Assembly: GCA_025331565.1 (NCBI GenBank)
Contig: JAFREQ010000156.1
Coordinates: 161,001-225,000, forward strand
DNA from: Holacanthus passer
Lineage: Eukaryota; Chordata; Actinopteri; Pomacanthidae
DNA length: 64,000 nt
Reading direction: 5' to 3'
The position numbers and the translations under genes were made by a program. The notes beneath the pieces were generated by a model. That model made no database searches, was not told the origin of the DNA, and worked only from the letters and a program-made list of their open reading frames with translations. Positions 11,837 to 23,000 of the stretch are shown piece after piece (positions within the stretch are counted from its first letter, which is position 1; each line of letters opens with the position of its first letter).

Positions 11837-12925
11837 GCTAACAAACTGTGGAGACTAATGCAAGTGAACAGGTTTGCTAACTGACAAGCATCATTTTCTG
11901 ATACTGAAAGAAAAGGCGAACAAAGCATCAGAGGGAGTCGACAGAACAGCAAACGAGCACGTTAGCAGTTCACAGCGTTAATTTCACTTCCTGCTACTCT
12001 GATTAAAAGACTCTATTTTATATTATTGATTGACTGAAACAGATCAGGAATTGATCAGGACCCATCAGAGGTTTGTGATCGTCGTACCAGCAGGAAGTAC
12101 CCGAGCAGCAGGATGGGCATCAGGATGGAGATCATGAGATAATCCAGCATGGACAAAGTCCTCCTGGACACGTAGTGAAGACACGTCCTCTGCTTCTGAG
12201 ACAAAGACGACATAGACACATGAGCGACCGCAGGTGACACAAACACGATGTCATCGGCAGGTAAAAGCACCTTATTGCTCAGGTGGACAACGGCCCCGTT
12301 CTCCAGCAGGTACCGGACCACCTTCAGGTTGCCACGGCGACAGGCTGCGATGAGAGGCGTGTCCCCGGTTTGGTCCTCCTGGATGTTCAGGTGAGTCGGA
12401 TCTTTTCTCAGGAGGTGGTACAGCTGATGGACATCTCCATCATACGCTGACTGACAGGCCGGCTGAGGAGGAGAAGGAGAGAGAGGAGGAAGAGAGAGGA
12501 GGAGAGGAAGAGAGAGAAGAGGAGGAGAGAGAGGAGGAGAGAGAGGAGGAGAGGAGGAGAGAGAGGAGGAGAGGAAGAGAGAGAAGAGGAGGAGAGAGGA
12601 GGAGAGAGAGGAGGAGAGGGAGGGAGAGGGAGATGTAAAGAAAACAGTCAGGGGCCCGTGTTCACTATGTGTTAAATGGTTCATTGTGACTGATTGTTTT
12701 TATTGAAGATTCATTTCTGACCACGTTAGTTTTTCATCATTCTGACAAATAAAACTTTGTTTGTCTGCTTCTGTTGAATCAAACTGTGTTGAGCCTTCAG
12801 GGCCTCCGTACGTTTGACTGTTACAGGTTTTCTTCTGTTTTCTTCTTTTGACAAGTTTCAATGAGTTCTTCTCTGAATTTACTTTATTTGTATTTATCAT
12901 CATTGACAGTAAAGTGAGTCACATT

Positions 12926-12959
<34 letters not shown>

Positions 12960-14880
12960 GATCAGTTCTTCTCCTGAATAAAAACCAGTTTGCTCAGTTT
13001 CTCACACATGAAGCTTCAGTGAAACAAACTTTGCTCTTCAGTTTGTTTCTGCTTGAATTCAAACATTGTCTTGTTCATGAAAAAGACAGAAAAACATTTT
13101 CACGTTGAATCAATTGAAACATTTTCAGAGTCCAGATGTTTGAAATACTTCAGATAGTTTGGATCATTTTTCTCTGCACGTTTCCTCCTGATGGTTTCCA
13201 GCTGATACTGAAGCTGCAGTTCGGCTGCTGATCGCAAAAAAACTATGAGAGGACATAGAGACACCAGGACACACCGGGCCCCTGGACACACCAAGCCCCA
13301 GGAGACACCAGGCCCCAGGACACACCGGGCACCCGGACACACCAGACCCCAGGAGACACCGGGCCCCTGGACACACCGCGCCCCAGGACACACCAGACCC
13401 CAGGACACACCGGGCCCCAGGACACACCGGGCCCCAGGACACACCAGACCCCAGGAGACACCGGGCACCCGGACACAACAGGCCCCAGGAGACACCAGAC
13501 CCCAGGAGACACCGGGCACCCGGACACAACAGGCCTCTGGACACAGAGACACCTGGACACAGTGGCCCTGTCCAGCAGGTGAAACAGCTGTTGTGGTCGT
13601 TGTCCGTTGAGGACGTTGTCCGTTGAGGACGTTGTCTGGACGTGCAGACAAACTGTCACTGCATCACTTTAATCCTCAGAAATCAGCAAACTACAAACTA
13701 CATGAACTTCCTGTTGTGTTCAGGACACCTGTGCGCACCTGGAGGATGAAGAGCTAATTTGCTGTTTGAATGACAGATCGTGAATCGATGACATCATCTT
13801 TCAGTGTTTTACTGATTTATCAATGAAGTAATTCAGCTGATTAGTTTGACGTTTCTGTGATATGAGATTTCATTTATTTAAACCCTGTCACATGTTCAGA
13901 TGGCTGAAAACTCTCACAGACGTATTGGAGACGACTAAAATCCTTATTTTTAATAAAATTTCAGTTTCTTCAAATCTACATTAGAAGCACTTTGTTTTGC
14001 TGATGATGCTAACAACGCTAACGATACTAACAGAGCTGAGATTCCAGGAGGTGACTGAAGGAGGAAACATGTAAAATCATTTCACGGTTCCAGATTTTCT
14101 GTTGTTCCTCTGACTGATTTGACTGATGTGAATGTGTCTGTAACAGTCTGAATGTGTCTGTAATAGTTTGCAGGTTTGTTCTGTTGCTTGGAGCAAAGCA
14201 ACATTGTGAAGGTGTCACTTTGGGCTCTGGATCATTGTGACCACATTTCTCACTGTTTTCAATAATCGATCGATCGATGGAGAAAATAATCAGCAGATGA
14301 ATCCAGAATGAAAAGAATCATTAGTTTCAGTCCTGAACAAAATAGTTGAAAATGAGCTCCAACAGGAAAAATGCTGCTTTTACATGAATGAGGAGGAAAA
14401 TCCTGTGACGACAGAAGATGGAACAGAAGAACAGACACAGACAGTTTGATGCTCTGAACACTTTCAGGACATTTGACTGATGAGACTCACAGACTGTTAC
14501 TGAAGGAACATTAATGCAGGACTTTTACTAGTAACAAAGTATTTTAATTTTGTAGTATTAGTACTTTTACTGCAGAAAAGTATCTGAATACTTCACCACT
14601 GATTAAAAATACTTCGTTACTTTCCATCACCTCTCATAGAACGTTTTTATTTCATTCATAAAATGTTTTGTCGCTATGATGAATAACATGCTTATATATG
14701 GGCCTGTGTTGTGTGTTTGTGTCTCTCAGGTGAGTCCGGATTGTCACACCTGCGACACTAACCGGAAGTGAAATTGATGAAAAGAAATATAATCAGGTAA
14801 TTTGATATGAAAAGACTGAATGAAGGTTAAAGACAGAAACAGAAAGTTTGTCTTCTTACCTCCGAGTAAACGATCCCCAT
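10444..14880 (-). CDS. ankrd22: ankyrin repeat domain-containing protein 22
   Basis: Six coding exons read downward: 14880-14860 (MGIVYSE), 12462-12271, 12195-12088, 11806-11729, 10725-10627 and 10521-10444. They give 191 aa, the same length as human ANKRD22. Ankyrin repeats are visible as GDTPLIAACRRGNLKVVRYLLENGA and GNTALHYVCQKKSHRLVPLLLEKNA. A hydrophobic membrane segment, LMISILMPILLLGYFLL, ends exon 3, and the end reads DGETALDIATRLKFKK. Frame at the last intron requires exon 5 to stop after AAT at 10627, where the intron would begin GCACGT rather than GT. The exon 4 acceptor follows (TG)n, and the exon 2 acceptor follows a pyrimidine tract of about 170 nt. The molecular role is poorly defined in the family. 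Confidence 0.92.
11195..11330 (+). mobile_element. LINE 3' tail fragment
   Basis: The run 'aatttccccactgtgggacgaataaagg...ttatctta' is the 3' end typical of a fish non-LTR element. Related tails occur at 545-606 and 26700-26770. It lies in ankrd22 intron 4, antisense to the gene. Confidence 0.6.
12463..12640 (-). repeat. long purine/pyrimidine tract at the ankrd22 exon 2 acceptor
   Basis: Repeated gaggagaga units on the plus strand give an almost unbroken C/T tract of about 170 nt in the ankrd22 transcript, ending in the exon 2 acceptor 'ctcctcag' at 12463. Confidence 0.9.
12928..12957 (+). repeat. (CA)n microsatellite in ankrd22 intron 1
   Basis: About 14 CA units with no associated feature. 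Confidence 0.9.
13266..13545 (+). repeat. 17-bp GC-rich minisatellite in ankrd22 intron 1
   Basis: About 16 copies of a 17-bp unit such as ccccaggacacaccggg, with ctgg/cagg and caga/cggg variants. In the ankrd22 sense strand each unit carries a GGGG or GGG run. The proline/arginine-rich and cysteine/glycine-rich frames through it are artefacts of the period. Confidence 0.92.
14235..14640 (-). mobile_element. dispersed teleost repeat, copy 1 (inverted relative to copy at 40028)
   Basis: The segment is a near-identical reverse complement of 40028-40410. It includes the shared (ATCG)n core ('cgatcgatcgat'), the 'gatggaacagaagaacagac' segment and the 'aatgcaggacttttactagtaac' end. It lies in ankrd22 intron 1. 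No coding capacity is seen; the class is unknown. Confidence 0.75.
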
Positions 14881-14950
14881 GTCGGCCGAACACACCTGAA
14901 CACGTCAAGACAGAGACACCGGCAGCAGCATCACTTCCGCTCCGATATTT
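14881..14950 (-). promoter_or_regulatory. ankrd22: ankrd22 promoter-proximal region with ETS sites
   Basis: Just upstream of the ATG, the minus strand carries CGGAAGTG (plus 14932-14939), an ETS/GABP-type site. A second CCGGAAGTG lies in intron 1 at 14762-14770. No TATA box is evident. Confidence 0.4.
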
Positions 14951-16200
14951 CAAAAATAAACCCTCTGACCAACAGAATCACGTTTTTGAATAAATTCATT
15001 TTTCTAAACATTGAGTTTTATTTTTCCAAAAAAAGTTTAACATTTTTGGGCTGCGTTTGTTCAGTATCTTATATTAATTATTTTGTCTTTAATGAAAGTT
15101 TAAATAAAATATGAATCAGATCTTTTCGATCTTGTTTTTTTTATTGAATTAAGTTACATTTCCAAAATAAAAAGCACATTCATATGACTCATTTTTCCAG
15201 AAGTCGGTGGTTTCCTGTTAAAGAGCCTTTTAATATTGGAAATATAAACAAGAGTTTTCAGTATGGAATATTAAATAAATACACATTTCCCTGGAATAGT
15301 AAAAAATAATAATAAATGAATAGAAAAATAAATTGTAACCTGGCTGCCTTTTTGATTAAAAATAACTTAAAAATTATCATTAAAAGAGACTTTTCACACA
15401 TTTAAACACATTCTTAATAATTATTGTTTCATGTAACATCAGAAAAAATTATATCACATGGAAGTGATAATTGTTATCTACTTTTATTTTGTAGTTTGTA
15501 TTTCCTGTTCATATCTCACTCTCTGTCACTTGACTGATTTTCAGTTCAAACATGCAGAAAAAGAGAAATAATCTTGAAACTGTTTATTTTCATGTTTCAT
15601 AGATTCAAACGGTTTCTGTTCAATCAGCTGATCAATCAATCAATTGATCTTTAAATCTATTTTTAAAAACCAGTTTGCTGAACTGGGACAAGTTGACACA
15701 AGCTGCTGAGAACAGGAAGTGCGTCAGAAAACAAGTTAGAACAAAATATGAAGATGGGAAGCGACACAATCATCCAGATACATGTTTTATATATGATGTC
15801 ATTTCATAAAAATGAATAAAAAGAAATAAAATATAATTCACAAAATAATGTTGCGTGATCAGGATTAGGAGGGAATGAAAAAACGGACAACTTGTGATGT
15901 AGGTTAGAAACCAGCAGAGGGAGACAGAGAGCAGTTAAACCAGCAGGTGACCAGTTAAACCTGATTCATTTCTCTAAATTAGAAGATGAATCTGAACTTG
16001 AGTCCAGAATCTGAGGACACTGGACAAGATATTGATATCAGAAGTGCCGGTTTCTGTTTGTTGACCAGTCACATTTGAGCGGTGTTTGGTTGCTGCAGGT
16101 TAACAGTCCGTGTGGAAACATCAGAATTATTATTATTAGTAGTAGTAGTAGTATCAGTATTAGATTTAGTATTTTGTAAAGGAAACATCCCGGATCAGAC
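14951..16200. other. AT-rich intergenic region between ankrd22 and stambpl1 (head to head)
   Basis: I see no exon, only AT-rich sequence and a short (TTA/GTA)n run near 16125-16155. Confidence 0.5.
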
Positions 16201-16298
16201 CTCAGTTTGGTTTCAAGAAAATGTGTCAGAGTGAGAAATCAAATGATTTGCTGCTCTCTTTGGTGGCAGTGGTGCGCATGCGCAGAGCCGACACCCAC

Positions 16299-16397
16299 CC
16301 AGTAAAAGCGGGAGAAGTGAGTCATCTCCAAATATTTAGGATCTTTGAGCTCCACCATCTCTGCCATCAGCCGTTTGTTGCCGGAGCTTTCAGCCAT
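16299..16397 (-). CDS. possible first exon of a divergent minus-strand transcript
   Basis: An ATG at 16397-16395 opens 33 codons (MAESSGNKRLMAEMVELKDP and onward to FYW) and ends at a donor-like TGG|GTGGGT. The region is locally GC/CpG-rich and adjoins the stambpl1 promoter, so a divergent transcript is conceivable. I recognise no family and find no second exon between here and ankrd22. It may simply be open sequence in a CpG-rich promoter. Confidence 0.2.
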
Positions 16398-16439
16398 TTT
16401 ATCGGTGGCTTCATTCGCGACCGTTTCTGCCTCAGTTGA

Positions 16440-16541
16440 GGTTCGACCCGGGGCCGTTTGAGGTCCTCAGACCGAGTCCAGATTCGGTCACGTGAGCCAC
16501 TGATGGCGGCAGATTCCGGACATCAAACCGACAACAAACCG
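16440..16541 (+). promoter_or_regulatory. stambpl1: putative stambpl1 promoter and untranslated exon 1
   Basis: A CpG-rich stretch contains a palindromic E-box, TCACGTGA, at 16488-16495 (USF/MITF/TFEB type). An exon-like segment then ends at ccg|gtaaat (16541/16542). The next acceptor that fits is ctgcag at 19838, upstream of the coding start at 19921. An ATG at 16503 opens a short upstream frame that would stop in the next exon. Confidence 0.5.
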
Positions 16542-17177
16542 GTAAATTCATTCACTTTCCTCCGGAGCTTTCTGTCCGTCTCTCTCGGGCTTCTTCTCTT
16601 CACTTGTGTCTCCGCTGTCAATCATCTGTGTTGTGTTCAACAGAAACCGGGAAAACTGAGTGAATGGGGTTCATTTAACTGAGAGAAAATATGAAATAAA
16701 TCAATTTTTATTCATTAAACTTTATTGAATCTGACAACTGAATTAAAGTTAAAGGAGCAGTCCGACATTTTCCTCCTGTTTAAACAGACGATGTGCTTGA
16801 ATAGAATCAATATGGAGTCCGTGAAGGTTTTTTAAAGTAGTGAGTTATGGGATGGAATGACCCTGAACTAAACTGATGCATTCAGGATCACTCCATCTCA
16901 GAGACCAAACCTGTGCTTTATATGTACCTTGTCATAGTACGTGTAAAGTACTGCAGTGGAGCATATAACAGATACAGTCATATTTTAATTTTTAATAATT
17001 CTGTGAAAGGACCGAATTTTGTTTGGTTTCAGGAGTTTAAAAGAGACAAAAACCTTTAAAATGTCCTAAAAACTTAGATTAAGGTTCAAGTTCGGGAAAA
17101 ATCCTTAAACTCTGCAGGTAATGAATTAAAAATACAAACAATCAGTTGATTACTCAAACACTGATGACATGATGATC

Positions 17178-17209
<32 letters not shown>

Positions 17210-18169
17210 GGGTCTAATTCTGGTGTTGGGAGTTAAAAGTGGACTGACACAGACTGACTGGGGACCAGTTTCATGTCTGACTGGATCCTGTTCAGTTGGT
17301 TCACGTGTGAAGTGAAGAAGGTCAAAGGTCGTTCAGGAGCAGAGTGAATGTGGTCCAGCAGGATGTTTGAGTGACGACACGAACACACCTGAAACACCTG
17401 AAAGTACAACACTGAAATACTGCAGCTCAGATTCCAACTGATCACTGTTAATGACTCACTTCAGTGAATCAAATAAACATTCAGGTTTGATTCAAAGGTT
17501 TTATTTGTCAGATTCACACATGACGTGTTGTGAACTGAGCAGACGGTTCGACACTCTGCTGTAAAAGATGTTTCTGAAACGTTTGGTCTCAGCTCTTAGT
17601 TTGACCAAGTTGCCTCTGTGGGCTCTACAGTCCAACGTGCCTCCGTCCAGGATCTCTCCACAGACTCACAGCTTTTTTCCTCCTTTTTGGTCTTTTTAGC
17701 ACAAATGTTGCTGTATAGAAACCAGCTGCTGGTTGGCGTCCATCTTTGTTTTGGTTCTCGTGGTATTGATGAGGTCATCCACCTCCAGAGCTCCAGTGTC
17801 ACTGAGCAGAGGTTCAGTCGTCAGGTTTTGGGGTCGAGGGTATTCGATCAGACATGTTGACTGAGGTTGCAGAGTTTCTGTCTGTTGTGGCTGGAAATAT
17901 TGTTAAAATATAAGATATTAAAATATCTATCAGACTGAGCAAGAGTCAAGGATAAAACAGGACTTTTCTGAATGGTTAGTTATTAACTTTATGTCTGTTC
18001 AACATTTAAATTTGGACGTCGGCTGAGCTCACACAGTGTGCTCTTTATACATCGCTGTGTCTATGTGCCGCTTATCAAAGCTTGGCAGTTAAATCAGTGC
18101 AAGTAACGTAAACGTCATCGAGCTAATTCAGCCAGCAGCACTTTCTCGACGGCAGTACCTGTCAGTGGG

Positions 18170-18184
18170 CCAGCAGGGGGCGTA
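18170..18184 (+). promoter_or_regulatory. CTCF-like motif in stambpl1 5' intron
   Basis: CCAGCAGGGGGCGTA fits 13 of 15 positions of the CTCF core, with an intact CCAGCAGGGGGCG. Confidence 0.4.
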
Positions 18185-18683
18185 GGATTGTCTGCCAACA
18201 ACTCATAACTCTGTATGTTTAGCAGTTATTACAGCGTCTACACATTATTTACCCATTAACGTTAACAACATCATTAAATCATTGCATTTGGTGACCTTTA
18301 ACTTTTCATTAGAAAGAAAACATTCAAACATTGGTACACCTGCAGTGTTTTCACCTTTCACATCTCTTTCCTGGCACAGCTGTGTTTCTTTCAAATTTAC
18401 TTACTTACAAGAATCTTCAGAACCGTCATGGTGGATCATTCTGACCTGGAACCTGTTTGAATGTGTCCTCACACAGAATCCATTCAGCAGCTGTAGTAAG
18501 GTTTTTTTATGCAAATAAATGGTCAGTTATTGTAATACCAGTAAATTACTGTTCCCTCCATCTTACATTACTTTCTGTTCATCTTTCATGGTTACCTGTT
18601 GACATGTTACATATCAAATACTGAAAGCACACGGAACAGTTTATATAGATTGAGGATGATATTTAAAAAAATCTGTAATATCC

Positions 18684-19026
18684 ATCCATCCATTATCTGT
18701 ACATCTGTACGATGTACGCCGCTTAATCCTCTGCAGGGTCATGGGGGGGCTGGAGCCTATCCCAGCCGACTTAGGGCGAAGGCAGGGGACACCCTGGACA
18801 GGTCGCCAGTCCATCGCAGGGCCACACACAGGACAAACAACACACACACTCACATTCACACCTACGGACAATTTAGAATATTCGATTAACCTCAGCATGT
18901 TTTTGGACTGTGGGAGGAAGCCGGAGTACCTGGTGAAAACCCACGCTGCACAGGGAGAACATGCAAACTCCGCACAGAAGGATCCCAAGCGTCCGAACCG
19001 GGACGCGAACCAGGGATCTTCTAATC
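18684..19026 (+). mobile_element. dispersed teleost repeat ('ATCCATCCAT ... GGGTCATGGGGGGGCTGGAGCC' family)
   Basis: The segment begins with (ATCC)n and runs through 'gctggagcctatcccagc', 'ggacaggtcgccagtccatc', 'tttggactgtgggaggaag' and 'gggagaacatgcaaactc'. That order of phrases is a very common interspersed repeat in fish genomes. The copy is fairly well preserved. I do not name its class. Confidence 0.85.
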
Positions 19027-19897
19027 TGTAATATAAGAAACAAAAGATGATGAACAATTTGTGACCCTGTTGCACATTTGTTTTTCACTTGATTTCAGCA
19101 TTAACATTGTTTTCATTATTAGCTTTATTTGTTATGGAGCTTATTTGAAGAGTTGCTTTATTTTATTTATTTTTCGCTTTGTTTTTGACTTTGTGGGATT
19201 TTCAATAAAAGCATGTAAAACTGACAGAAGGTTAGTTCTGCTTTCACTGGCTTCACTGTACATTGTCAGGGCTGCAGGTTGAGTTTTGGGAGGAAAAATA
19301 ATACTCGTATTACCTATATACACTGTACACATACAGACAGTGATGGTTCGTGGACCTGCATAACATCATAGAGACGCTAGGACGACATTTTAGGCCCAAA
19401 ATGCAGAGTATCACTGTGATACGTGACAAGTGGAAAACTTGTCAAATGATTCAGCATCTGGAGTCAAATATCTGGATCAGACAACCTCTGATTGAGTCTG
19501 TTCTGATAGACAACAGCCGATCGATGGCAGCATCGGGTCTCAACCAGGTCGTTGGTTGAAACATGGTGAGGAGTGGGAGCTCGTCCTCCTCATCTTCATC
19601 CTCTCTCCGTTGTTTTGATGACTCACTTGATGGTTAGTTACCGGCTGTCATGGTAACTGTGGACCAACCTGAAGGACAGGCAGGCGTGATGAGGGGCTGA
19701 TGGGAAATAAAATCCCATCCACATGCGGCCGGCTTTGACTGGCTGCTGACTGTTAGCTTTAGCCACTGTGCTAACTGCTCCACTCAGGAGTTAAAGGAAC
19801 ATTTCACCCAAAACTGCTTGTGTCTGTCTCCCCTGCAGTGAAGCATCATGGGAGGTGACAGATGGACGAGCCAGTCGTGGGCTGACCAGAGCCTGTG

Positions 19898-20005
19898 ACA
19901 CACACACTCACACACACACAATGGAACAAGGCTTCAGCTTAAATACGCTGGTGAGTGAACTGTGTGTGTGTGTGTGTGTGTGCGCGCACGCGCGCGCCTG
20001 CGTGC
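19898..20005 (+). repeat. (CA)n before and (TG)n/(CG)n after the stambpl1 start-codon exon
   Basis: A (CA)n run at 19898-19920 abuts the ATG, and (TG)n from 19961 passes into alternating gcgcgcacgcgcgcgc up to about 20002. The latter is alternating purine-pyrimidine DNA, the kind that favours Z-form. Confidence 0.85.
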
Positions 20006-23000
20006 TGATCCAGCTGTTTCCCCCTGCTGTCATTCTTTATTGCTAAGCTAAGCTAACCAGCTTTTTTTCATTTAGTGTGCAGACATGAGAGGGGAATAAA
20101 TGTGAACATCTGAAGAGGATTTCACTAAGTGTTGAACTGTTCCTTTAATGTGTTTGTGTTGTAGTAAAACACTGATTTTGGTATTGTTCATCATTTCCAT
20201 TTTCAGTAAAATTGATTCCAATAAAATAAATGTGGGAAAAAATTGAAATAAACAAAAGCAGAAGAGAAACATTAAAAGTGGAAAAAGTCTTAATAACTTT
20301 CTTCTCTCCTTTCATTGTATGTTTCTTCTTCTTTTCAGTTCTTCTTGTTTCAGTTTTCCTCTCTTTCCTTCCTCTCCTCTTTTCTTTTTATTTCTTTCCT
20401 CCAACCTCTCATTACATTTTAATTTCTGTGTCTTTCCTCCAACTCCTTCTCTGCTGCCTTGTTTTCTCTCGTTTCCTTCACTCATACTTCATTCCTTCAT
20501 TTATTCCTCTGTGTCTTCGATCTCTCCATCGTTTGGTTTTCATCAGGTCTTTTCTTTCGCTTCACCTCCTGAATAGAAAGCGTTCAGTGAACAGAGGAGT
20601 GTTTCTCTTCCTCCAACAGCTGATCGTCATAACAAACGCTGCATTCAGGCTCCCAGCAGGGACCGTAAATCTCAGTTCCGGCCTGGAAACTCACTTCAGC
20701 TCAGCTGTCAGATGTTAATGTTTGATAAGGAGTTCAGATGTCACAACAAAACCTTGATTTTCACTGGTGGAATGTAACCAAGTAATTTTACTCAAATACT
20801 GTAGTACAGATTTGAGGTACTTGTACTTTTTACTCCACTACAATTGTCTGAGAGCTTTAGTTACTAGTTTCTTTTCAGATGACAGTTTTTCCTCCCCTTC
20901 CTTTCCAGTGAAAACCATGTATCTCCAGATGTGTTGAATGTTTGTGATGAAGTAAAGGATGAAGTTTTCCTTCATGAGAAAATTCTCCTCCTTCTGAAGC
21001 TGAATCAACTCTTTAAAAAGCCTCTTGGATCAAAAAGCATCGACACAAAGCTGAAAACAGGCTGTTTTTCTCATGAAGCTTTGTAGAGATACGTGGTTCT
21101 CACAGGACGACCAGGCTACAAACACATGATGATCTTCTACAATCTGATGCTCGTTGCTGGAGATGAAAGCGGCCGACAGGATATAAAGTCGTTCAATGAG
21201 CTTCAACATCTCCAGCAGGAAAATGACACAGACACATTAAAGCAGCAGGAATATTAATGGTAGAAGTAGAAGGCAGCAGAAACTTAAAATACTAAAGAAC
21301 AAGTACCTCAAAAGTGACTCAAGTACAGCACTTAAGTAAAAGTACTTTATTACTTTCCACCAAAGCTACAGAGTAAGACAGGTGAACGTTAGCTTGACCT
21401 CCTACAACGAGGATTGTCAGTTCAGGCTTTGATGTGAATTGAACATTTTATTGTTAGAATAATTGAACTAAAACAACAGACCTTGAACACATTTTATATA
21501 AATATCAATACAATCAGTATCAGAAGATGCTTTGAGATGGTCACTGGATCAGAAACCTGCATGTATATCCACAGAAACATTTTATCTTCTGGACCTCAGT
21601 TCACGAGTGTGACATGACATCACTGTGACTAAAGCGCACCAGCGAACTGACTTTGACGTGTTAAATTGGTGGACTGTCCCTTTTTAAATCATCAGTTTGT
21701 GTTGTGCAGAAGAAGCTGGCGGCAGAACCAGACTACACAGACGTGTCGCTGACGGCGGCCGAGCGTGTTCGGGCGCTGGGAAAGATGGGATGCAGCGTGG
21801 AGATCAACGAGGACATCGCACCGAGACGTTACTTCCGCTCCGGAGTAGAGATGGAGCGCATGGCAGCAGTTTACCTGGAGGAGGGCAGCCTGGAGAACGC
21901 CTACGTTCTCTACACCAAGTTCATCACGTGAGACGCACAACATAACTTCTTTAAAATGTTGTTACAATTCACTTACGGAAAAAAATACGTTGACATTTGA
22001 TGATGTCGTGGTTAAAGTTTTAACTGCTGCTGTGTTGTGTGTTCAGTCTGTTTGTAGAGAAGCTTCCAGGTCACCGAGACTATCAGCAGTGCAGCGTCCC
22101 GGAGAAACAGCTCATCATGAAGGTAATAATATTGATGACGGAGACACAGCGCTGCTCTGAACTCCTGAGATTGGCATGCTAACAGTGACCACGCTAACAT
22201 GCTCATGTTTAGCAGTATAATGTTCACCATGTTCACCTTAGTTTACAATGTTAGCATGTTATTATTAGCTAATTAGCAGTGAACACAGAGTCCAGCTGAG
22301 ACTGATGTAATGTGATGTGAGATGTTGACTTGATGATGGCGCTAGATGAAAAGGCTGTCAAGTTATTACAGTTCATCCTCAGGGGAACATGAATATCTGA
22401 ACCACATTTCATCACAATTCATCCTAAAGTTTTTGAGCTATTTCATTCTGGACCACAGAGGTGGACGTGAACATCCACGGAGCGATCATGGTGAACAATA
22501 AGGCACCGTTTTATTATGCAGCTGCTCCAGAGTCTGAGCTGAGCTTCACAAGGCAGACCTGCAGCTCTGAAGCTGGTCCAGAATGTTTCTTCCCACCATA
22601 TGTTGAACCTCCCCAATTTTTCCAACACGACTCCTGTCCTCAGTTCACTACAGCAGCTTCCTGCTGCAGCTCACATCCAGATCAAGACTCTGGTGCTGGT
22701 CCACAGGACAGTGAAGGGAACTCGCGCCGTCCTCCCTCCAAATCATGGCCAAACCTTTCTTTTGAGTCTGAATGCACTTACTGTAAGTCACATTGGACAA
22801 AGACATCTGACCAATGAATGTGATGTACTTTGACAGGTGGTTTTCAATGTGTACAAATGTCTGCAGATGCGGTTACTGATGCTACAGAAAGAAGCACTTC
22901 ATGTGTAGTAGCAGAAGTAGTACGAGTAATGGTAATAATAGCAGCATTGGTTGTAGCAGTAACAGTCTGTCTTTGTCTCTATAGAAACTTCAGGAAGTGG

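Larger units (their letters stand above)
16542..19838 (+). other. stambpl1 5' intron contents
   Basis: The region contains a (GAT)n run at about 17167-17208, a CTCF-like motif at 18170-18184 and a dispersed fish repeat at 18684-19026. A weak minus-strand open stretch around 17600-17860 has a broken frame and no family I recognise. No convincing coding exon is present. Confidence 0.45.

Noticed and set aside
13100..13651. Open frames of 120-180 codons in both strands (Cys/Pro/Gly-rich and Pro/Arg/Thr-rich)
   Set aside because: Products of the 17-bp minisatellite; no homology and no splice context.
17596..17860. Lys/Glu-rich minus-strand open stretch
   Set aside because: Adjacent frames also look protein-like but each is interrupted; no family match and no splice support.
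22461..22817. 118-codon plus-strand frame in stambpl1 intron 3
   Set aside because: It crosses a dispersed repeat and an L2-like LINE tail; a different frame gives the LINE peptide.
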